A stretch of DNA of 11,117 nt from an uncultured Veillonella sp. (lineage in GTDB: Bacteria; Bacillota; Negativicutes; Veillonellales; Veillonellaceae), in assembly GCA_900549845.1 (NCBI GenBank), contig URPT01000044.1, positions 1-11,117 on the forward strand, given 5' to 3'. The first letter of the stretch is position 1; every line of letters starts with the position of its first letter. Both the position numbers and the translations under genes were made by a program. The notes below the pieces were generated by a model that did not search any database, was not told where the DNA came from, and was given only the letters and a program-made list of their open reading frames with translations. Positions 6,491 through 11,117 of this stretch are shown piece after piece.

Positions 6491-6517
6491 GATATCAGGT
6501 CATAATTGTAGTATAAT
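6489..6517 (+). promoter_or_regulatory. Near-consensus promoter for the kinase-like gene
   Basis: TTGATA (6489-6494) and TATAAT (6512-6517) are 17 bases apart, five and six of six matches. The -35 starts within the T tract of the sdh terminator. The predicted start near 6524 leaves a leader of about 225 bases before the ATG at 6748, long enough to hold control elements. Confidence 0.6.
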
Positions 6518-6545
6518 AAAAACATTAATTGTATACACTTATATG

Positions 6546-6572
6546 AGTAACAACTAATGTGTTGTTACTTTT
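6546..6572 (+). repeat. 9-bp perfect inverted repeat early in the kinase-gene leader
   Basis: AGTAACAAC (6546-6554) and GTTGTTACT (6561-6569) flank TAATGT and are followed by TTT. It lies about 22 bases after the predicted transcript start. It could be an operator or a weak attenuator; the stem is AT-rich and the T tract short. A second, looser stem (AGGCTA 6629-6634 with TAGCCT 6656-6661) occurs further along the leader. Confidence 0.45.
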
Positions 6573-6747
6573 AATTAATTATAGAGATATATAATCTATT
6601 TGAATAAGAATGGATATGAACAAATATGAGGCTATGTGTAATGAGTGCACTTACTTAGCCTAGATGGAGAGTTTTGTATTCAATAATTTAGATTCTGTAT
6701 AAATGGGAGTATTAGTGTTGTAGAGTGTTATACAAGGGGAGGCCATA

Positions 6748-7494
6748 ATGAATGATATGTTATTAGAATATATCGATCGCATGATTGATCAAGAGAAAGA
6801 CCATCGTGTTTTTCCTGTAGAGTTTAATGATAAAACCTATTATGTAAAACAAGATATCGGTAATCACCGCTCTAGTTGGATTAAACCAGCTCCTAGAGCT
6901 TCTTTTGATTATGAGTTTTATAAAATTTCCTTCGTAAATACTCAGTTGCCTGTAGCACCAGTGATTGCTGGTTTTAGAGAGCATTATTTCGTTACAGAAG
7001 GGTCTGGTAAAACATTAACCTATTATAGCGAATTGCCGGCTCAACATCCTGATGATGATAGCTTACAAGATATGGTCACTCATATCTTCTATAGCTTTGG
7101 TAAAACATTGGGACAACTTCATGACTATGGTTTGTCCCATGGCCGTCCTGCCATGCGAGATATCACCTATGATCCAGATACTGATAAGGTTACTTTATTA
7201 GATTGGGAAAATGGTCGTCGTTGGCCTGAATTTACACCGCAAGGTTGGGATTTACTCATCTTTGTGCATAGCTATTTGCGTGAAGATAATCTACCGATTT
7301 CTTACCTATACGCTATGATGAATGGCTATAGTTCGGCTCGTACGGCGCGCGATACGGTGTTACATGTAAAAGAAATTTTACGTAAACATGAATATCTCTT
7401 TAAATTCTGTCGCTTATTAAACCCGCTACACTTTGTAGATACTGAAGCAGCTGTAAAAGCACATGACTTTATGCTAGCCTTGAAAACTGAATAG
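6748..7494 (+). CDS. Small kinase-fold protein (lipopolysaccharide/RIO-like kinase type)
   Basis: Cytoplasmic protein of 248 residues that looks like an atypical kinase of the Bud32/RIO/WaaP group. Candidate ATP-binding Lys is K34 (YYVKQDI) and a candidate alpha-C Glu is E56. The catalytic-loop region reads LHDYGLSHGRPAMRDI (124-139) and a metal-binding DFG equivalent is D152 in LLDWE. In Bud32/RIO kinases the loop is HGD with a later Asn; here these positions are Arg133 and Asp138, so the usual catalytic Asp is absent unless the RD pair at 137-138 takes over. It may be a family variant, a divergent enzyme or a pseudokinase. GGGGAGG lies 5 bases before the ATG. It stands alone between its own promoter and terminator. 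Kinases of this type in diderms often phosphorylate lipid A core sugars, but the substrate here is unknown. Confidence 0.75.
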   Translation: MNDMLLEYIDRMIDQEKDHRVFPVEFNDKTYYVKQDIGNHRSSWIKPAPRASFDYEFYKISFVNTQLPVAPVIAGFREHYFVTEGSGKTLTYYSELPAQHPDDDSLQDMVTHIFYSFGKTLGQLHDYGLSHGRPAMRDITYDPDTDKVTLLDWENGRRWPEFTPQGWDLLIFVHSYLREDNLPISYLYAMMNGYSSARTARDTVLHVKEILRKHEYLFKFCRLLNPLHFVDTEAAVKAHDFMLALKTE

Positions 7495-7572
7495 TATTTA
7501 TCTATTGAGCACGGACCTTAATAATGGTTTATAGTACTTTATAGATTTTCATTGCCCTTTATGGGCTTATGT

Positions 7573-7629
7573 AGACCTTTACGATTGTTAGTTATATTTG
7601 TATAGCTAATGACTTGTAAGGGTCTTTTT
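7573..7629 (+). terminator. Long-stem terminator after the kinase-like gene
   Basis: AGACCTTTAC (7573-7582) pairs with GTAAGGGTCT (7616-7625) with one G-U, and inside it TTAGTTATA (7588-7596) pairs with TATAGCTAA (7601-7609) around TTTG. A T tract follows (7625-7629). It lies about 80 bases after the stop at 7494. A small GCCC/GGGC hairpin at 7554-7566 precedes it. Confidence 0.75.
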
Positions 7630-7799
7630 CTGTATTTATGACAAGTTTATAGCGTGTATGCTCTTATATTGTTAGTTAGATTTATATAAATACTGTAAGA
7701 AGTATAGATTTAGAGCTGTTGTTCTCTGACTTTCACAATGATTACCGCAATTACTTTAGAGGGGGTTGTCGAAGGAGGACCTCAGGAATATAAGAGGGT

Positions 7800-7812
7800 G
7801 AAAGGAGGTGAT
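7800..7812 (+). promoter_or_regulatory. Extended Shine-Dalgarno of the DUF1659 gene
   Basis: GAAAGGAGGTGAT is complementary over 13 bases to the usual bacterial 16S rRNA 3' end, far longer than normal, with GGAGG 7 bases before the ATG at 7816. Further purine blocks lie just upstream (AGAGGGGG at 7758-7765 and AAGGAGG at 7772-7778). This decides the start at 7816. Confidence 0.8.
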
Positions 7813-7815
7813 ACG

Positions 7816-8022
7816 ATGGCTAACATTAAACGCACAAAATTGGTGTTGCGTTTTAACATCGGCACCGAAGATGCGCCGAAGTACAAAGACGTAACCTATA
7901 CTCGTGTTGCAGAAGAAGCGTCCGACGATAATGTGAAAACCGTTGGTAATGCGCTGGCAGCCTTGTATGACCACAGCTTGTCCGACGTGGTCCGCGTCAA
8001 TGAAGTATCCTTAGGGCATTAA
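7816..8022 (+). CDS. DUF1659-type small protein
   Basis: A 68-residue protein of unknown function, recognised by length, by the KLVLRFNIGTEDAPKYKDVTY start (residues 8-28) and by a middle part like the Firmicutes DUF1659 family, with the helix NVKTVGNALAALYD (about 39-52). It has no signal peptide and no membrane segment, so it should be cytoplasmic and compact. The frame is open upstream to an ATG at 7738, but that codon has no ribosome site, while the ATG at 7816 has an exceptionally strong one, which suggests high expression. A DUF2922-type gene follows 254 bases later, a pairing often seen in Firmicutes. The GC-rich codons in 7860-7990 differ a little from neighbours. Family call is by pattern only; no biochemical role is known to me. 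Confidence 0.8.
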   Translation: MANIKRTKLVLRFNIGTEDAPKYKDVTYTRVAEEASDDNVKTVGNALAALYDHSLSDVVRVNEVSLGH

Positions 8023-8276
8023 TTGAATCTTATCTATTCGTTTTTTAGGTGATCCAAACACATCTTAAATTGCTGATTTCATACATCCTTACATGGTCGT
8101 AAAAGGGTGTAGCAATCGCAAGTCCACACATTCCCATCCTTATTGATATGAATCGTAGATAGATATATTTAATCTAAGTGTAATTTATGTAATTACAGAA
8201 TTGCAGAGTTACAGAAATCATCCCATTCTATCTAAATTCGAGAACTTGTTTATGATACGTGAAAGGAGGCGCCCAC
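8023..8276. other. Intergenic region between the two small genes
   Basis: 254 bases without a gene. A weak stem GAAT/ATTC followed by six T (8041-8046) might end the first transcript. A possible promoter for the second gene is TTGATA (8143-8148) with TTTAAT (8168-8173), 19 bases apart. A perfect inverted repeat TGTAATT (8179-8185)/AATTACA (8191-8197) lies just after it, at a place where a repressor could sit. The spacing means the two small proteins may be transcribed separately. Confidence 0.35.
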
Positions 8277-8498
8277 ATGGCGGAAAAACGCGTTGTATAT
8301 CTTACATTTTCTACGGTCGGTGGTAAAAGCACATCAGTCACAATTAGTGCTCCTCGTGCTGGAATTACTTTACAAGATGCTAAAACAGCGGCTAATGCGC
8401 TAGTAGCTAACAAAGTAATCCTTGGTTCTGGTGATGCAGAACTTGCTGCATTTACTACGGCTCGTGAAGTAACAACTCAAACTACTGAATTGCAATAA
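8277..8498 (+). CDS. DUF2922-type small protein
   Basis: A 73-residue protein of unknown function that resembles the Firmicutes DUF2922 family: an N-terminal strand pair (KRVVYLTFSTVGGKSTSVTI, residues 4-23), an APRAGIT turn and the helix LQDAKTAANALVANKVIL (32-49), with a Thr-rich tail (60-70). It has no signal or membrane segment. GAAAGGAGG ends 7 bases before the ATG at 8277; an in-frame GTG at 8259 is rejected because it lies before this ribosome site. The sequence GTGAAAGGAGG and the 7-base spacing are the same as upstream of the DUF1659 gene, pointing to a shared translation pattern and possibly joint function. A strong terminator follows 20 bases after the stop. Function cannot be stated. 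Confidence 0.82.
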   Translation: MAEKRVVYLTFSTVGGKSTSVTISAPRAGITLQDAKTAANALVANKVILGSGDAELAAFTTAREVTTQTTELQ

Positions 8499-8517
8499 TC
8501 GTATACAGTTAAATGGT

Positions 8518-8550
8518 AAAAAGGCTTTCACCTGTGGTGAGGGCCTTTTT
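8518..8550 (+). terminator. Rho-independent terminator after the DUF2922 gene
   Basis: AAAAAGGC (8518-8525) with GCCTTTTT (8543-8550), continued by TTTCACC/GGTGAGG (two G-U pairs), gives a 15-bp stem with a TGT loop. The A-rich 5' arm also allows function on the opposite strand. Confidence 0.9.
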
Positions 8551-8659
8551 ATTATGGTAAAATATAAGATATACCGAATAGGTATGGTAATGATGAAAAT
8601 ACTATGCCCAAAAATTTGTGCATAATGGACCCGGATGGTGATTAAAAAGGGGTAAAACA

Positions 8660-9247
8660 GTGGAATATATTATTTCATTTATGGAAACGTATGGCTATGG
8701 AGCCATGTTTATTGCAATGGTTTTGGAAAATGCTAACATTCCTATTCCTAGTGAAATTGTCTTAGGTTTTGCAGGATATCTGATTGCTCAGGGCATATTT
8801 GATTTACATACGACTATGGTTGTAGGTATTTTAGCAGGGATTGTAGGCTCTATCTTATCCTACTGGATGGGTGAGTATGGCGGACGTCCATTTCTTTTGA
8901 AATACGGTAAATACATATTCTTTAATGAACATAAATTTGAACTCGCTGAAAAGATGTTTAATAAGTATGGTGGCGCCGCGGTGTTCTTTGGCCGTTTGTT
9001 GCCAGGTGTTCGTACATTTATTTCTTTCCCAGCTGGCATGGCTCGTTATCCTATGTGGCATTTTGTCATTTGGACTGTACTAGGCACGATTCCTTGGACA
9101 ATCCTTCTTGTTTACTTGGGTAAAGTGCTCGGTGAAAATTGGAAGGATCTTATCCAATACAATCATGAATTCTTGATTGTTATGATTGTTGTATTCGTTA
9201 TTATAGCGGCTGTATTGGGCTTTAAATACTATCGCAATCGCCGATAA
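8660..9247 (+). CDS. DedA-family membrane protein
   Basis: Integral membrane protein of 195 residues in the DedA superfamily, which includes undecaprenyl-phosphate translocases (UptA) and proteins needed for membrane potential and polymyxin tolerance. Family marks are ENANIPIPSE (23-32, with E23, P28, P30, S31, E32), the GSILSYWMGEYGG segment (63-75), and FFGRLLPGVRTFISFPAG (109-126) with R112, P115 and R118. Hydrophobic segments lie at about 12-45, 50-70, 105-125, 132-155 and 170-188, and the C-terminus is basic (YYRNRR). The start is a GTG at 8660, with AAGGGG 7 bases before it; the first internal ATG would cut the family N-terminus. It is first in an operon with a GT39 gene 10 bases downstream. 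A promoter is not clear; an ATACC-GAATA-GGTAT inverted repeat lies at 8571-8585. Confidence 0.93.
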   Translation: MEYIISFMETYGYGAMFIAMVLENANIPIPSEIVLGFAGYLIAQGIFDLHTTMVVGILAGIVGSILSYWMGEYGGRPFLLKYGKYIFFNEHKFELAEKMFNKYGGAAVFFGRLLPGVRTFISFPAGMARYPMWHFVIWTVLGTIPWTILLVYLGKVLGENWKDLIQYNHEFLIVMIVVFVIIAAVLGFKYYRNRR

Positions 9248-9257
9248 GGAGGCCCTT

Positions 9258-10886
9258 ATGAAACTTTCACGATTAACGCCAGTCGTATTTATTGTATGGC
9301 TTGTTTTTTATCTGTTTGGCAATAATATGTTGCCTGTTACGGATCCTGTGGAATCTAACTATGCGTTAACTGCTAAGGAAATGGTTCTCTCCGGAGATTG
9401 GTTGTCACCTCAAATTTACGGCACCTATTGGTATGATAAACCGATTATGATTTATTGGCTCATTGCCCTTGGATTTAAAATCTTTGGTATCGCTGATTGG
9501 GTGGTTCGTTTACCAAGTGCTATCTTTGGCGCTTTATCTGTAGCGACTATGTATCAATCGACGCGTACTATGAGCGGCAAGTGGGCTCTCGGCTTAATTG
9601 GGGCTGGTGTTCTTGGTACATCCCTCATGTTCTGGACCGTAGCTCATGGCGTTATTACGGACATGGTGCTACTTTATACGACGATCATGGTCATGATTTA
9701 TTCCTATAAGGGGATGGTGGAACAGAAACCACATGCTATGATTGTGGCCTATATCTTTGCGGCCCTTGGGGTGCTTACAAAGGGGCCTGTAGCACTCGTT
9801 TTGCCAGGTATGATTTTGCTTGTCTTTGCTGGTATCAATCGCTCTTGGTCGATGGTGAAAGCTATCTTTGACTGGCGAGGCATCCTTGCCTTTTGTGTAG
9901 TCTGCTTGCCGTGGTATGTGTATATGTACAGCGTTCACGGCCAAGATTTCATCAATGGTTTCTTAGGACTTAACAATGTAACACGGGCAACACAATCTGA
10001 ACATCCTGAAGATAATGTATGGTGGTATTATATCGCCATCTTCCTAGGTGCTTCTTTGCCGTGGACTGGTGCCGTTATTTACGGTATGATTGATGGCTTT
10101 AAACAACGACATACTGGCTTTATCTATAACATGACTTGGGGCGTAGGTATCGTTTTATTCTATACCTTAATGGCTACAAAATATCCTTTATATACATTTG
10201 TGAGCTTAGTTCCCTTTAGTGCTATCGGCGCTATGGGCGTTATGAAGATTATACGTAAAGGTAAATCTAGAGCGGTTAAATGGGTCATTATGGGACCTAC
10301 CTTACTCTTATGGATTGCTTATGTAGCGGGATCATTCTTTGCTCCATGGGGCTTTTATTTCTTGCTCTATGTTGTGGCGGCCATAGCCGTACTCCTGTTA
10401 TTCCACGCATGGTATACGAAAAAAGGGTATCGCCTTGTTAGTGTCATTGTTCTAGGTACGATGGTTATTTCTTCCATTGTTGTGGTAGAAGGGTTAGAAC
10501 CATTTGTAAAACAGCGTAGTAATATCGATGTAGTGCCTGTGGTAGATTCCTATGATGGGGATATCTATTACTACAACGGGTACAGTACATCTGCTGTGTA
10601 CTATACAGGTCATAAGATTATTAAAATCAACGGTGATGAAAGTCGCTGGGATGATCGAGATAAAATTAAAAAACGCAGTGCCGAGTGGTCAAAGAAATAT
10701 CTTATGGAACAAGTTAACGAAGAGGAATTTAACAAGATAATCGCCTCTGGTAAACCTCTAATGCTCATCGTTCCAAAAGGTGAAATCAAGCACTTCCGTC
10801 AGTCTACAATCTATCCAAATGTATCTGAGTCTAGCGAAGCTGGTACAGCGGAAGTATATATACTAAATAAAAAGACACTGTTTTAA
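9258..10886 (+). CDS. GT39-family (ArnT-like) membrane glycosyltransferase
   Basis: Polytopic enzyme of 542 residues that should move a sugar from a polyprenyl-phosphate donor to an outer-face acceptor; in ArnT this is 4-amino-arabinose to lipid A. The first periplasmic loop has the acidic pair D29/E32 in DPVESNY, then AKEMVLSGDW (39-48) and YDKPIMIYW (59-67). GVLTKGP (171-177) and KYPLYTF (308-314) are also family marks. Around a dozen hydrophobic segments fill residues 5-410; the last 130 residues form a soluble domain (YYYNGYSTSAVYYTG at 437-451) likely outside the membrane. AAGGAGG overlaps the dedA stop and lies 5 bases before the ATG, so the two genes are tightly coupled. Acceptor and sugar cannot be told; a protein mannosyltransferase-like role is less likely but not excluded. 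Confidence 0.9.
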   Translation: MKLSRLTPVVFIVWLVFYLFGNNMLPVTDPVESNYALTAKEMVLSGDWLSPQIYGTYWYDKPIMIYWLIALGFKIFGIADWVVRLPSAIFGALSVATMYQSTRTMSGKWALGLIGAGVLGTSLMFWTVAHGVITDMVLLYTTIMVMIYSYKGMVEQKPHAMIVAYIFAALGVLTKGPVALVLPGMILLVFAGINRSWSMVKAIFDWRGILAFCVVCLPWYVYMYSVHGQDFINGFLGLNNVTRATQSEHPEDNVWWYYIAIFLGASLPWTGAVIYGMIDGFKQRHTGFIYNMTWGVGIVLFYTLMATKYPLYTFVSLVPFSAIGAMGVMKIIRKGKSRAVKWVIMGPTLLLWIAYVAGSFFAPWGFYFLLYVVAAIAVLLLFHAWYTKKGYRLVSVIVLGTMVISSIVVVEGLEPFVKQRSNIDVVPVVDSYDGDIYYYNGYSTSAVYYTGHKIIKINGDESRWDDRDKIKKRSAEWSKKYLMEQVNEEEFNKIIASGKPLMLIVPKGEIKHFRQSTIYPNVSESSEAGTAEVYILNKKTLF

Positions 10887-10950
10887 GTGAATCTTCACAT
10901 ACAATCTAACAATAAGTGAAAAATATAAAGCTGAAAATATTAAAGCTGGT

Positions 10951-10986
10951 AGCAGGTAGTATCCAATGGATACTACCTGCTTTTTT
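10951..10986 (+). terminator. Rho-independent terminator of the dedA-GT39 operon
   Basis: AGCAGGTAGTATCC (10951-10964) pairs perfectly with GGATACTACCTGCT (10968-10981) around AAT, followed by TTTTTG. A 14-bp stem with a T tract; very strong. It lies 65 bases after the GT39 stop. Confidence 0.95.
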
Positions 10987-11045
10987 GTTTAGTGATAGAG
11001 TACTTGTTTATACTATGGCTAAAGATGGAGTGCTAAATCGTTTTG

Positions 11046-11095
11046 TAGATATAGTAGTTCATATCTTTAGATTACTACTTAGACTACTATATCTA
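11046..11095. repeat. 13-bp perfect inverted repeat near the right edge
   Basis: TAGATATAGTAGT (11046-11058) and ACTACTATATCTA (11083-11095) are exact inverted copies 24 bases apart, with a third ACTACT at 11073-11078 between them that could pair alternatively. No T tract follows, so it is more likely a leader or operator element of a gene outside the window. Confidence 0.55.
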
Positions 11096-11110
11096 TTTGG
11101 ATCTATTTGG
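11091..11110. repeat. Tandem 10-base direct repeat
   Basis: ATCTATTTGG occurs twice in a row (11091-11100, 11101-11110), and ATTTATT begins a decayed third copy at the window edge. A 10-base period matches one helical turn. The first copy shares its start with the right arm of the inverted repeat. Confidence 0.6.
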
Positions 11111-11117
11111 ATTTATT

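Noticed and set aside
7738..7815. Upstream start (26 extra residues) for the DUF1659 gene
   Set aside because: The ATG at 7738 has no Shine-Dalgarno, the added residues do not look like the family, and the strongest site in the window sits before 7816.
8259..8276. Upstream GTG start for the DUF2922 gene
   Set aside because: The codon is part of, and in front of, the ribosome binding site for the ATG at 8277.
8571..8585. ATACC-GAATA-GGTAT as a CsoR-like metal operator before dedA
   Set aside because: The symmetry is real but the core lacks the usual G/C runs and no metal gene is nearby.

Overview
The window is AT-rich and most likely comes from a diderm Firmicute of the class Negativicutes, with Veillonella as the best guess. 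This is inference from content, not from a marker gene. The pointers are a cytosolic-type succinate dehydrogenase/fumarate reductase (sdhA-sdhB plus an HdrB-like third subunit, with no cytochrome b anchor), a DUF1659/DUF2922 pair of small proteins typical of Firmicutes, strong GGAGG ribosome binding sites, and envelope genes (DedA, GT39) that suit an organism with an outer membrane. No rRNA, tRNA, CRISPR array, insertion sequence or phage gene is visible.

Layout. Positions 1-1936 (minus strand) carry a two-component system: an OmpR-family response regulator followed by a sensor histidine kinase that runs off the left edge. Positions 1937-2821 are an 885-base non-coding divergent region, rich in palindromes, with a perfect Fur-type 7-1-7 box, a CRP/FNR-shaped palindrome and a good promoter for the rightward operon. 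Positions 2822-6379 (plus) are a tight three-gene operon, sdhA-sdhB-sdhE, closed by a strong terminator at 6457-6490. Positions 6748-7494 encode a small kinase-fold protein with its own near-consensus promoter and terminator. Positions 7816-8022 and 8277-8498 encode two very short proteins (DUF1659 and DUF2922 types) with matching Shine-Dalgarno regions. Positions 8660-10886 are a two-gene operon of a DedA membrane protein and a GT39/ArnT-like glycosyltransferase, ended by a terminator at 10951-10986. The last 130 bases hold a 13-bp inverted repeat and a short tandem repeat but no gene.

How the genes fit together. The Sdh complex would couple fumarate/succinate to a low-potential quinone or another Fe-S partner. 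In lactate-fermenting, propionate-forming Negativicutes this step is fumarate reduction in the methylmalonyl-CoA route. Three sequence details support a non-classical enzyme: Ala replaces the FAD-binding His in SdhA, an extra Cys in SdhB predicts two [4Fe-4S] clusters, and a double-CCG protein replaces the membrane anchor. The DedA-GT39 operon suggests a lipid-carrier cycle at the envelope: GT39 spends a polyprenyl-phosphate sugar on the outer face, and a DedA protein of the undecaprenyl-phosphate flippase superfamily could return the carrier.

I see no clear new defence or mobile system. The items most worth a second look are the SdhA His-to-Ala change, the perfect Fur box in the large intergenic region, the kinase-fold protein lacking the usual catalytic Asp, and the hairpin inside the histidine-kinase start.
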